A stretch of DNA of 64,000 nt. Origin: Haloterrigena gelatinilytica. GTDB taxonomy: Archaea; Halobacteriota; Halobacteria; Halobacteriales; Natrialbaceae. Shown here one piece after another: positions 1-8,896 of the stretch; the stretch's first letter is position 1, and each line of letters opens with the position of its first letter. The stretch is taken from contig NZ_JABUQZ010000001.1 in assembly GCF_013342145.1 (NCBI RefSeq), positions 2,852,001 to 2,916,000 of the forward strand, written 5' to 3'. The position numbers and the translations under genes are program-made. Under the pieces are notes generated by a model. That model saw only the letters and a list, made by a program, of their open reading frames with translations. It was not told the origin of the DNA and made no database searches.

Positions 1-68
1 TCGGGCGCGGTGCCGGCGGTGTGCAACGCAGGGCCTTATTGTCGGGTCCGTGGAACGTAGCGCCATCT

Positions 69-1115
69 ATGAGCGCCGAGACCGACGAGACGTTCGAGTC
101 GTACGGGGCCGACGTCGGCGCGGGATCCGGCCCGCTGTCCCGGTTTCGAGAGTGGTTCGTCGTCGAGGGGAACCGCGTCGTCGTCGCGGCCCTCCTGGCG
201 GCCGTCGTCCTCGCGTTGCTGCTCGCCCTTCGCTGGACCGGAATCATCGCGTTCGTCGAACCCAACTCGGTGACGCGCGTGGCCAGCGGCATGATCGCGG
301 GGACGTTCTCGCTGGTGACGCTGGTCGTCTCGGTCAACCAGCTCATCCTCTCCCAGGAGTTCAGCGCGGCCGGCAAGGCGCGCGAACGACTTCAGGGGGT
401 CGTGGAGTTCCGGCGGGACGTGGCCGACGACGCGGCCGTTCCCGCGACCCCGGCCGCGCCCACGAGAGTGCTCGAGTTGCTCGTCGAGTCGATCCGCAAT
501 GACGCCGCCGCTCTCGGCGACGCCGTCGCGGACCACGACGAAGCGATCCGCGAGACGGTCGCGGGGTACACGAACGACGTCCACCAGCGGACCGAGGATA
601 TCGAGCAGGTGCTCGAGCACGCGGAGTTCGGATCGTTCTCCGCCGTCTCCGCGGCGATCAACTACAACGAGGCCTGGCACCTGTACGCCGCGACCCACCT
701 GCAAAACGAGTACGCCGACTCGCTGTCGCCGGCGGCCGCGGAGTCCCTCGAGGACCTGATCGAGTCCCTGAAACTGTTCAACGTGGCCCGCGAGCAGTTC
801 AAGACGACGTATCTGCAGCGGGAACTCACCCGATTCTCGCAGCTGACGATCTACGCGGGGGTGCCGTCGATTCTGGCGGCGATCCTCATCGGCCTCCTCT
901 ACGCCGATTTCACCGGACCGAGTATCAGCACCGCCGTCATGCCGTACGTCGTGATCGGCCTGATTACGGTCGGCCTCTCGCCGCTGTTTCTCCTCGTGGT
1001 CTACATCCTTCGGACCGCGACCGTCACGCGCCGGACCGCCTCGGTCGGGCCGATGATCCCCCAGAAGGATCCCGACGAGGGACCGTTCGACGTCTCCTAC
1101 GGCGAGGACTCCTGA
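69..1115 (+). CDS. four-helix membrane protein, paralogue 1 of a local family
   Basis: Function unknown. The 348-residue protein has predicted membrane helices near residues 37-56, 70-95, 258-279 and 289-316. A long, charged, probably cytoplasmic helical region (about 100-255) lies between the second and third. It shares landmarks with the three genes that follow: a Gln-Asn-rich 'VNQLILSQE' end to helix 2, 'EFRRDV', 'AREQFKTTYLQRELTRFSQ' before helix 3 and 'VYILRTATV' at the end of helix 4. It is the most divergent of the four. I chose the ATG at 69 because the 16 upstream codons look non-coding and the acidic N-terminus matches the paralogues. It converges on paralogue 2. The family is real by internal homology; I cannot name a function. 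Confidence 0.85.
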   Translation: MSAETDETFESYGADVGAGSGPLSRFREWFVVEGNRVVVAALLAAVVLALLLALRWTGIIAFVEPNSVTRVASGMIAGTFSLVTLVVSVNQLILSQEFSAAGKARERLQGVVEFRRDVADDAAVPATPAAPTRVLELLVESIRNDAAALGDAVADHDEAIRETVAGYTNDVHQRTEDIEQVLEHAEFGSFSAVSAAINYNEAWHLYAATHLQNEYADSLSPAAAESLEDLIESLKLFNVAREQFKTTYLQRELTRFSQLTIYAGVPSILAAILIGLLYADFTGPSISTAVMPYVVIGLITVGLSPLFLLVVYILRTATVTRRTASVGPMIPQKDPDEGPFDVSYGEDS

Positions 1116-1146
1116 CTGGCGTCCCGTCTCACGGCGGACGAAGACG

Positions 1147-2199
1147 TCACTCCCAGCCGACGTCCTCGCCTCTGTCGGTCTCCCGGAGGATGAACGGCCC
1201 GATCGCGAGCGTCCACTTCGCGACGGTAACGATCCGGAGAATGTACGACAGGAAGATCGCGAACGGCGTCACGCCGACGGCGAAGGCGAGGGCGACGAAC
1301 AGCAGCCCCTGATCGATCCCCGCGATCACTCCGGCCACGTCGCCGACCTCGAAGACGAGGATCATGTACGCCGACACCGCCAGCGCCGGCAGGGAGAGGT
1401 ACGCCAGCGACCGCGAGAGGGTGATGATCTCCCACCGGAAGTACAGCGTCTTGAAGTGCTCGCGGGCGGGGCCGAAAAAGCTGAGGACCTCGAGCAACTC
1501 GTCGAGTTGCTCGTCGATAGCGTCGGGAAGCGCCTCCTCGTGGTGGTTCCGTACCCGGTTTCCGGTGTAGATCTTCCAGGAGTAGTTGTACTCCAGCGCG
1601 GCCTTGACGACCTCGAACCGACCGAACTGTTTGCCCTCGAGGTTGTCGGCGACCCGCTCGGCGTCGGCGGCGATCCCCTCGGCGTACTCGCGGACGTCCT
1701 CGCGAGCCGCCTCGTCGAGGTCGGGGTCGGACTCGAGCGCGTCGAGGAGTTCGTCGGCCCGATCGCCGGTCGCCTCGACGAGCCCGCGGAGGAACGCGGA
1801 GGGTTCCGGCGGGCTGGTAGTTCGGTCGACGGCGTCTTCGGTGTCTCGGCGGAACTCCATCGCGCCGGCCATGCGCTCGCGCTGATCGGCGACGGGGCCG
1901 AGTTCCTCGGCGAGGACGAACTGGTTGAACGTCAACACGAGCGTGACGCCCATGATGATCCCGATGATAGTCGGGGTGAACGTCGACGCGATCGGCGCGG
2001 GGTTGAACAGCTTCGCGATGGAGCCCGGGCCGAACGTGCCGAGAACGACGAGGAGCGTGTAGGAAACGGCGAGCATCACGCCGGCGACGAGAGCGCGATT
2101 CCCCTCGACCAGAAACCACAGCATCGCTCGGCCGCCACGAACGCGGTCGACCATCGTGTTCGACGTCTCCTCGCTCGCACTGCCGTCGGACTCGCTCAT
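1147..2199 (-). CDS. four-helix membrane protein, paralogue 2 of a local family
   Basis: The 350-residue protein has the same architecture as its neighbours: an acidic N-terminus, two helices around residues 33-110, a charged helical middle and two C-terminal helices. It carries the strongly conserved segments 'EFRRDTED', 'ALEYNYSWKIY', 'FFGPAREHFKTLYF' and 'IGPFILRETDRGED'. The motif 'FNQFVLAEELGPV' replaces 'INQLVLSQELGAV' of paralogues 3 and 4. It is the only copy on the minus strand. It is divergent from paralogue 3 with 125 bp between the starts, so the two may share a regulatory region. The function is unknown; the conserved cytoplasmic block suggests a docking or sensing role, which is inference. 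Confidence 0.85.
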   Translation of the reverse strand: MSESDGSASEETSNTMVDRVRGGRAMLWFLVEGNRALVAGVMLAVSYTLLVVLGTFGPGSIAKLFNPAPIASTFTPTIIGIIMGVTLVLTFNQFVLAEELGPVADQRERMAGAMEFRRDTEDAVDRTTSPPEPSAFLRGLVEATGDRADELLDALESDPDLDEAAREDVREYAEGIAADAERVADNLEGKQFGRFEVVKAALEYNYSWKIYTGNRVRNHHEEALPDAIDEQLDELLEVLSFFGPAREHFKTLYFRWEIITLSRSLAYLSLPALAVSAYMILVFEVGDVAGVIAGIDQGLLFVALAFAVGVTPFAIFLSYILRIVTVAKWTLAIGPFILRETDRGEDVGWE

Positions 2200-2324
2200 G
2201 CGGCCCGTCGTACCATGGCCCCGCCTACAAGCCTTTGGCCGTCACCGGCGGCTCCGCAGCCGACGGGGTTGCTTTCGCCCGGATGACTATTTTACCCGCC
2301 GGCGTCGTCCCTTCGTCACAGTCA

Positions 2325-3353
2325 ATGAGCGATTCGGACTCGAGCGGCGTGTTGGGGCAACGGGCCGGCGTCGGCGGCCCGCGACTGTGGGTGTTGCTCC
2401 GCCTGAACCGCTGGCTCTTCGTGGCGGCCGTGTCGGTGATCGTGTTCGGCGTGCTCGTCGGGACGAGTCTGTTCGGGCTCGCGCCCCACCGGATGATCGT
2501 CGAACAGCACAACGGGACGTTCTGGATCTTCTCGGGCTTTATCGGCGCGATCATCACGGGCACGTCGATCGTCGTCACGATCAACCAGCTGGTGCTCTCC
2601 CAGGAGCTCGGCGCGGTCGGCGAACAGCGGGATCGGATGCAGGACGCGATGGAGTTCCGCCAGGACATCGAGGACTCCCTCGAGAAGGAGGACGTGACGC
2701 CGCCCGAACCCGCGGCCTTCCTCTACGAACTCGTCGACGGCGTCGAAGAGGAAGCGAACGACCTCGAGGAAACGGTGACCGACGACCACGGGGACGAGCT
2801 CCAGGAGAAGATCGACGACTACGTCGACGACATAGTCGAAAACGCACAGGTCGTCAAGGACGACCTCGAGGACGCCCAGTTCGGGACCTTCGACGTGATC
2901 TGGAACGCGCTGAACTTCAACTATTCCCGGAAGATCTACGACGCGCGCAAGCTCCGCGCGGATCACGGCGACGAGCTATCGGACGAGGCCGACGACGAAC
3001 TCGACGAGATGATCGAGATTCTGAAGTTCTTCGGACCGGCCAGAGAGCACTTCAAGACGCTGTACTTTCAGTGGGAACTGATCAATCTCTCGCGGGCGCT
3101 GCTGTACATCTCGGTACCCGCGCTCACGGCCATGGGGCTGCTGATGATGTACGTCGACGGCACCACGTTCCCCGGCACGTTCCTGGGGATCGACACCCTC
3201 GTCTGGGTGACCAGCGCGGGCTTCGTGGTCGGCGTCGCGCCCTTCGTCGTCTTCATCGTCTACATCCTGCGGATCGCCACCGTCGCGAAGCGGACGCTCG
3301 CGATGGGGCCGTTCATCCTCCGGGAGTCCCAGCGGGACGAGGACCTGGGCTGA
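2325..3353 (+). CDS. four-helix membrane protein, paralogue 3 of a local family
   Basis: The 342-residue protein is closely similar to paralogue 4. It has 'TINQLVLSQELGAVGEQRDRM' at the end of helix 2, an acidic, probably coiled-coil middle ('DDHGDELQEKIDDYVDDI'), 'AREHFKTLYFQWELINLSR' before helix 3 and 'YILRIATVAKRTLAMGPFIL' after helix 4. I chose the ATG at 2325 rather than the frame opening at 2235 because its MSDSDSSG start matches the MSESDGS start of paralogue 2. A TATA-like 'ctatttta' lies about 35 bp upstream. Paralogue 4 follows on the same strand after 78 bp. The biochemical role is unknown. Confidence 0.87.
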   Translation: MSDSDSSGVLGQRAGVGGPRLWVLLRLNRWLFVAAVSVIVFGVLVGTSLFGLAPHRMIVEQHNGTFWIFSGFIGAIITGTSIVVTINQLVLSQELGAVGEQRDRMQDAMEFRQDIEDSLEKEDVTPPEPAAFLYELVDGVEEEANDLEETVTDDHGDELQEKIDDYVDDIVENAQVVKDDLEDAQFGTFDVIWNALNFNYSRKIYDARKLRADHGDELSDEADDELDEMIEILKFFGPAREHFKTLYFQWELINLSRALLYISVPALTAMGLLMMYVDGTTFPGTFLGIDTLVWVTSAGFVVGVAPFVVFIVYILRIATVAKRTLAMGPFILRESQRDEDLG

Positions 3354-3431
3354 GTCGATCGATCCCCCGATCGGTCACCGACGTCTGCCGTAGCTATTTC
3401 CCAGCGGGGCTGGTATCGTCCGGATCGAGCG

Positions 3432-4469
3432 ATGAGCGGCGACGGCACCCAGCCCAGCGACACGATGGCCGAGCGAAGCGAGTCACTGACGTTGAAGCAC
3501 GCGCTCCTGTTGAACGCGAACCGGTGGCTCGTCACCGCAGGGCTCATGCTGTTCGTCTTCGTCGGATTGGTGATCTTCGGCGGGGTCAGCCCCGTCTCGC
3601 TGCGGGCGCTGATGGGGATCAAGGACCCGACCGGAACGCTCTTTCAGGCGTTGACGACCGCGCTGATCACCGGCGTCACGCTCGTGGTGACGATCAACTC
3701 GCTGGTGCTCTCACAGGAGCTCGGCGCCGTCGAGGACCAGCGCGAACGGCTCGACGGCGCCCTCGAGTTCCGAACGGACGTCGAGAGTTCGATCGACGCG
3801 CCGATCAGTCCGCCGGAGCCGGCGTCGTTCGTCCAGGCGATCATCGCGGCCTCCGAGGAGCGAGCGGTCGACTTCCGCGAGGCCGTTTCGGAGAGCCAAG
3901 ACGACGAACTCAGAGAGCGCGTCGACGACTTCGTCGACAACGTCACGACCCACGCCGACTCGATCCGTGACGACCTCGAGACGGCCCAGTTCGGCACCTA
4001 CGAGGTGGTGAAAGCCGCGCTCGACTACAACTACTCCTGGAAGATCTTCCGGGCCCGCCGGATCAAGAACTCGCACGCCGATTCCTTCACCGACGAGGCC
4101 AACGAGGCCTACGACGACCTCCTCGAGTCGCTGAAGCTGTTCGGCCTCGCCCGCGAGCACTTCAAGACGCTGTACTTCCAGTGGGAGCTGATCAACCTCT
4201 CACGGGCGATGATGTACGTCGCCGTTCCCGCGCTGGTCGTCACGATGGGAATGTTGCTCTTTTTCGACGCCGACGCCGTGGTCGGGACCTACTTCGGGGT
4301 CGACGCGCTCGTCTGGATCGTCGCGGCGGCCGCGACCGTCGCCGTCACCCCGTTCCTGCTGTTGATCGCCTTCATCCTGCGGATCGCGACGATGGCGAAG
4401 CGGACGCTGGCGATCGGCCCGTTCATCCTGCGGGACTCGAGTCGCGGCGAGGAGATCGACTGGGAGTGA
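3432..4469 (+). CDS. four-helix membrane protein, paralogue 4 of a local family
   Basis: The 345-residue protein repeats the shared plan: helix pair at about residues 32-95, a charged middle region, then a helix pair at about 255-320. It has 'TINSLVLSQELGAVEDQRERL', 'ALDYNYSWKIF', 'AREHFKTLYFQWELINLSR' and 'YIL/FILRIATMAKRTLAIGPFIL'. The C-terminus ends in Gly/Asp-Trp-Glu like paralogue 2. It is in the same orientation as paralogue 3 but has its own TATA-like 'tagctattt' in the 78-bp gap, so it may be separately transcribed. Four copies in 4.4 kb imply repeated local duplication. No enzymatic motif is visible. Confidence 0.87.
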   Translation: MSGDGTQPSDTMAERSESLTLKHALLLNANRWLVTAGLMLFVFVGLVIFGGVSPVSLRALMGIKDPTGTLFQALTTALITGVTLVVTINSLVLSQELGAVEDQRERLDGALEFRTDVESSIDAPISPPEPASFVQAIIAASEERAVDFREAVSESQDDELRERVDDFVDNVTTHADSIRDDLETAQFGTYEVVKAALDYNYSWKIFRARRIKNSHADSFTDEANEAYDDLLESLKLFGLAREHFKTLYFQWELINLSRAMMYVAVPALVVTMGMLLFFDADAVVGTYFGVDALVWIVAAAATVAVTPFLLLIAFILRIATMAKRTLAIGPFILRDSSRGEEIDWE

Positions 4470-4545
4470 GACCGCGCTCCGACAGCCTCGACGAGGAGCG
4501 CTCGCCGCGCCGGGCTTCTTGTATCTCGCCGTCGAAGAACCGGCT

Positions 4546-4830
4546 ATGGCGAGCGCTGCCACTGATACGGTTCGCGTCTGGCTCGTCGAGCGAACCTATT
4601 CCGACGACGAACAGAACCTGATTATCCTCACCTACGCGACGACCGACGGCGAGCGCTACTTCCGGAAGGAGCGCGCGCTCACCTCGTTTACGGACGTTCG
4701 CGACACGACCGCGGCCGTCGACGTCGAGTCGGACAATCTCGGCGCGGTCGACGATCCCGACTTGCGAGAACAGTACGCCGCCGAGGCCCGGCGGATGGCC
4801 GAGGTTCACGACCCCGACGACGTCATCTGA
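4546..4830 (+). CDS. small conserved-looking hypothetical protein
   Basis: An acidic 94-residue soluble protein with mixed strand and helix character: 'VRVWLVERTYSDDEQNLIILTYATTDGERYFRKERAL'. There is no signal peptide, membrane helix or metal-binding motif. The in-frame ATG at 4519 would add nine residues; I prefer the ATG at 4546 because it opens the acidic, well-coded part. It stands alone between paralogue 4 and a convergent cupin gene. The function is unknown. Confidence 0.7.
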   Translation: MASAATDTVRVWLVERTYSDDEQNLIILTYATTDGERYFRKERALTSFTDVRDTTAAVDVESDNLGAVDDPDLREQYAAEARRMAEVHDPDDVI

Positions 4831-4872
4831 CGACGGGTCGACGGCGGCCGCTCTCGAGACGGTGCGACCGGC

Positions 4873-5217
4873 TTACAGCGGCGCGCCGACCAGAACCAGC
4901 TTCACGCGCTCGTCGCTGCGGTTGAAGATCTGGCGGGTCTCCTCGGGGTCGAGGCGGATCGCGTCGTCCTCCTCGAGGGTGACCGTCTCGTCCCGGTCGG
5001 TCAGTTCGACCTCGGCGGTGCCGCTGACCACGTAGTAGATCTCCTCCTGACCGCGGTCGGCCTCGTCGTGTTCCATCCCCTTGCCGTCGGGCTCGAGCTC
5101 GAGGACGGAGATGCCGACGTGGTCGCTGTCGAGTTCGTCCTTGAGGAACCACATGCCGCCCAACTCCTCGTCGATGACTGACTCCGGATCGGTCTTGCTG
5201 GCAGTGTCGTAGCCCAT
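4873..5217 (-). CDS. cupin-domain protein
   Basis: A 114-residue single-domain cupin. The two cupin motifs are degenerate: 'HDEADRGQEEIYYVVSGTAEV' (about residues 54-74) supplies one His, three Glu and a Tyr-Tyr in place of the usual G(X)5HXH, and 'DDAIRLDPEETRQIFN' replaces the second His motif. Small stand-alone cupins bind a metal or a small ligand; the substrate here cannot be inferred. Two further cupins in the window (42801 and 56212) keep more of the histidines. The gene is monocistronic and convergent with the hypothetical gene at 4546. Confidence 0.85.
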   Translation of the reverse strand: MGYDTASKTDPESVIDEELGGMWFLKDELDSDHVGISVLELEPDGKGMEHDEADRGQEEIYYVVSGTAEVELTDRDETVTLEEDDAIRLDPEETRQIFNRSDERVKLVLVGAPL

Positions 5218-5411
5218 ACGTGATCGATCGTCCGTGATCGGTAAATCGATGGGGGAAGCGGAAACCGGACGCGTTCGCGGGAGTCACGGCGCGAGCGCGG
5301 TAGTCAGTACAGAAGGCTTATACACCGACTGCAGACATCAAGCGCTATGATGACCTCGAGAGCAGTCGCACGCAGATCCGCATCGTTCTCTCGAACGGGG
5401 CGGGGTGGATC

Positions 5412-7522
5412 GTGACCGACGAGTCCGCGGCCAGCGTCGATCGCCGGACCGTCCTCGGCGCGCTCGCCGGCGTCGGCGGACTGACCGTCGCCGGGTGTTC
5501 GGCGTTGACGCGAGAGAGCGACGGGCAGACCAGTCGGTTGGACGACGACGCGGCCAGGGGACTGGCGATTGAGTTCGCCCCGACGCTGTACTTCGACGTC
5601 CACGAGCCGTGGTTTCCGACGGATCCGCGGCCGTACGCCAGCGAGCGCGACGGGGAGACCGTCGTCGACGGGTTCGACGCTCTCGACGGCTACCACGAGC
5701 GGTACGGCGAGGACGAGCCGCCGGACCCGACGGTGTTCTACCGCGCGGTCGAGTACGAGGGGTCGCCGCTCGTCGCGGTCCAGTTCTGGTTCTACTCGGC
5801 GTTCGACCAGTTACGACGAACTTCCACTGGCACGACTGGGAAGTGCTGCACGTCTTCGTCGACACCGAGACCGGCGATCCGCAACTGTACGTCGCCAGTT
5901 CGCACTCCCGGAAGGCACCGAACAACGAGTTTTTGGACCCGGATCCGGAGATGATCCCGCGCGTCCTCTCGGAACTCGGTTCGCACTCGAGCGCGCTCTC
6001 GGTCAACGACGTTCCCGACAGCTTCCAGCGGGTCGCCATCGACGGTTTGCTGGCGGACATCACGAACGCGGCGATCGACGGCGTCGCGGACCTCGCGGAC
6101 GTCGAACTGCCGATCGCGTACGGACTCCCCCGGGACGAGGGCTCGCGGCTCCCCTACCTCGTCCCGGAGTACGAGGGCGCCCCGATCTACGAACACGAGC
6201 GGTTGCCGTCGGTCACCCGCGAGTCGCTGATCGACGACGACCTGACGATCCGGACGTACGACGCGCTGACGGCGCCGCCGACCGGTCTACCGACCCGCGA
6301 GACGGGACTGGTCTTTCGACACCGAGAGCGGGAGGGCGACGCCGACATCGAGTACGACCTCGTCCCGAGCGCGGAGATCGAACACATCGCGGCGTTCACC
6401 GGGCCCCAGTTGAGTTTCGAGTTCGACGTCCCCGACGCGGTCGAGGACGCCGTCGCCGGCCACATCACGGCGACGGAGACGCCGTGGGCCCAGCCCCGCT
6501 ACGAGAACCCGGCCGCGGACATCACCGATCCCAACCACCGGGCGGCGCTGGCCGACCGCTACGACGCCATCGGCGAACCGGCGCCGATCAACACCGTCGC
6601 GAGCCGCATCACGGAGGCGGTCACGGCCGACGACGCACCGGAGGACGAGGGGCTGACGACGACGGAGACGGCCGTCGAGGCGGTCGCGCTGCTGGAGAGC
6701 GATCCGGAGGCGGTCCCGACGTTCGGCGGCGTCGCTGTCCTGCAGGACGTCCCGGCCGGCGATCACCGACTGACGGTCAACGGCGCCGGTCGCGCGCCGC
6801 ACAGCGAACGCGTCACCGTTTCGAACGACGGAACGACGGCGGCCGGCGTCGACGGTGAGATTCCGCTCGTCGCCCGCGATCGGGCGACGAAACTCGAGAT
6901 CGGGGACGAGACGGGAGAGGCGGACCTCTCCGCAGTGGCCGTCGAGGACGACTTCGCCGGCCGGCTGTACGAGTCGGCGGTGGACGGAGGCGACGCGGTC
7001 TACGTTCACACCGGCGGCGCCTACACGACCGAGGTTCGCGACAGCGACGACGCTATCGGCGCCTACCGAATCAACCCGTCCCCCGACGCGGCGTCAGCGA
7101 TCCGCATCGAACGCCCCGAGACCGGCACGGCCTCGCTCTCGTCGTTCGTGGCGGACATCGCCGCGGAAACGAGAGCGTCGGTCGCGGCGGGTCGCGACGG
7201 CGATTCGGACGCGGACGGCGATGACGCCACCGCTACCGGTGACGACGATAGCCGTAGTTCGGAGAACGCCGTCAACGGCCTCGAGCGCGCCCTCGAGGCC
7301 GTCGTCGACGCCGCGCGAAGAGCCGCCGACGAGGCCCGGGCCGGCGAGCGAGAGACTGCCGACAAGCGGCTCGAAACCGTCACCGAGCGCCTCCAGCGGG
7401 TCGAGACGCGGCTCTCAGAAGCGAGCGGCGAGCTGCCGGACCCGCTCTCGAAGGCGGCGCGAAACAGACTCGAGCAGGCCGAGCGACGGACCGAGCAGGC
7501 GCGGACCGCCGAGAAGCTCTGA
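5412..7522 (+). pseudogene. Tat lipoprotein with Vps62/NPP1-like region, interrupted by a one-base deletion
   Basis: The GTG start at 5412 opens a Tat-type lipoprotein signal: 'DRRTVLGALAGVGGL' followed by lipobox 'VAGCS' (Cys about residue 34). The frame reads well to about 5810 ('FWFYSAFDQ') and then runs out of frame. The continuation ('TTNFHWHDWEVLHVF') lies in the next frame from 5813 to the stop at 7522. One base inserted after 5812 would restore about 703 residues. The 'WHDWE' box resembles the HDWE motif of NPP1/Vps62-type secreted proteins, which is only a weak resemblance. The C-terminal 130 residues are an acidic low-complexity stretch and an Arg/Glu-rich coiled coil. It is either a true pseudogene or a sequencing error. 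Confidence 0.8.
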
Positions 7523-7539
7523 GGTCGGGATCTGTCACC

Positions 7540-7561
7540 CGACTCCGCGAGAGCGGAGTCG
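7540..7561. terminator. perfect 9-bp hairpin after the Tat lipoprotein gene
   Basis: Arms 7540-7548 and 7553-7561 are exactly complementary around a GAGA tetraloop, 18 bp after the stop codon at 7522. No T-run follows, so it may act as a 3'-end stabiliser rather than a classical archaeal terminator. Confidence 0.4.
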
Positions 7562-7607
7562 ACGACTGTTAGGGGATTCGATCCGTACCGTCACCCGTGA
7601 TCGAGAG

Positions 7608-8087
7608 GTGATCCTCGTCATCTGCGGGCCGCCGGGAGCCGGCAAGACCACCATCGCCGGGCGCCTCCGCCGGCGCCTCGAGGCCCGCGACGACCCCGTC
7701 CCCGTCCGAATCCACCACTCCGACGACTTCTCGAGACGCACCTACGAGCAGCTGTTCGAGCGGGCCCGCGACGATCCCCGCGAGGCGATCACGATCGTCG
7801 ACGGCACCTTCTACGAGCGCGAGTGGCAGACGCAGTTCCGGACGCTCGGCTTCCGCGAGGAGATCCGCTTCGTCACCGTTACCGCGAGCCTCGAGACCTG
7901 CCTCGAGCGCAATCGGACCCGTGCAGAGCCGATCGAGGAGCAGGGCGTCCACGTGGTCTACCGGGAGTTCGACGCGCCCGAGGACGCCCTCGAGATCGAT
8001 ACCGACGAGGCGAGCGTCGGTGACGCGGTCGATCGGATCGTCGGCGCGCTCGAGTCGTGGAACTGGCTGACCGACCGCGCCGAGTGA
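7608..8087 (+). CDS. P-loop nucleotide kinase-like protein
   Basis: A 159-residue small kinase fold. The Walker A 'GPPGAGKT' is at residues 7-14, right after strand 1, so I chose the GTG at 7608 as start although the frame is open far upstream. 'HHSDDF' (about 43-48) and 'IVDGTFYERE' look like the substrate-side Asp and Walker B region of the AAA_33/adenylate-kinase-like group, and 'LERNRTR' fits a lid Arg segment. Such proteins phosphorylate small molecules or tRNA-linked nucleosides (PSTK-like), but the substrate is unknown here. It follows the broken Tat lipoprotein gene by 85 bp. Confidence 0.78.
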   Translation: MILVICGPPGAGKTTIAGRLRRRLEARDDPVPVRIHHSDDFSRRTYEQLFERARDDPREAITIVDGTFYEREWQTQFRTLGFREEIRFVTVTASLETCLERNRTRAEPIEEQGVHVVYREFDAPEDALEIDTDEASVGDAVDRIVGALESWNWLTDRAE

Positions 8088-8185
8088 GTCCGAACCGAGC
8101 ACTCGCCTTTCCGAGGAGCGATGCGACCGTTGAAATTTCGCACTCGTAACAGATATATGGAGACGAACCGTCAGTTCGACCGTCT

Positions 8186-8854
8186 ATGTGCCCCCGACTC
8201 GCGTCGCTCCGCGAGAGCAAGCCCCTCCGATCGATCGTCGGTACTGTCGTCGTACTCGCTGTATTCGTCGGACTCAGCGGAATGGCGCTCAGAGAGATCG
8301 CCCCGGTGTTCGTCGTCTTCGCGTCCACGATGGTCCACGAGATCGCGGACGACATCTACGACCTCCCAGCCGGGACGAACTGGCTCATCTACGGAACCGG
8401 ACTCGCCGCCGCAGGCGGCTGTCTGGCGTTCCTCTCGAGCGCGTCGCTCGGAGCGGTCATGGTGCTCGCCGGCCTCTGGTTCGTCCTCGACGGCGCGATG
8501 ACCGTTCGATACGGGCCGGCTCGAACGCGCCACGAGTACGTGACCGATCTCGAGGACGACGCCGGCGAGACGATGCTCCGCATTCAGACGATGCACGTGG
8601 TGTCTCAGGCGCTCCGAGACGCTTCCGGTCCCCGAACGGTCGCGGCGCTCGCTACCGAGGTCGATCTCACCGAATCGCGCGTCGAGAGCACGCTCGAGTA
8701 CTTGGCCCACAAGGGCCGCGTCGAACGGGTCGGGGACCGATATCGCGCGATTCCGCCCCGATGGGGACGACTGACTCCCGTCGTCCGGTTTCTGGGTTGG
8801 CTCCCGCGGCGAGTCGGGCGCCCGTTTCGGCGGCTGGCCGCGAGCGCGTCGTGA
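8186..8854 (+). CDS. membrane-anchored winged-helix protein
   Basis: A 222-residue protein with predicted membrane helices near residues 14-34, 66-84 and 86-104. A cytoplasmic C-terminal winged helix-turn-helix follows ('MHVVSQALRDASGPRTVAALA' then 'LTESRVESTLEYLAHKGRVERVGDRYR', about 135-190). A membrane-tethered HTH of this kind could act as a one-component sensor that binds DNA at the membrane; that is inference from the architecture. A TATA-like 'agatatatgg' lies about 32 bp upstream of the ATG. It is monocistronic and convergent with the Tat-exported protein gene. Confidence 0.78.
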   Translation: MCPRLASLRESKPLRSIVGTVVVLAVFVGLSGMALREIAPVFVVFASTMVHEIADDIYDLPAGTNWLIYGTGLAAAGGCLAFLSSASLGAVMVLAGLWFVLDGAMTVRYGPARTRHEYVTDLEDDAGETMLRIQTMHVVSQALRDASGPRTVAALATEVDLTESRVESTLEYLAHKGRVERVGDRYRAIPPRWGRLTPVVRFLGWLPRRVGRPFRRLAASAS

Positions 8855-8896
8855 GATCAGCCCCGTCAGTGACGGCGTAGACGCGCCAACGCGATA

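Noticed and set aside
5609..5812. 5' part of the frame-2 reading frame as a separate gene start
   Set aside because: Before 5813 it is Arg-rich and antisense-like; the true N-terminus is the Tat lipoprotein signal in frame 3.
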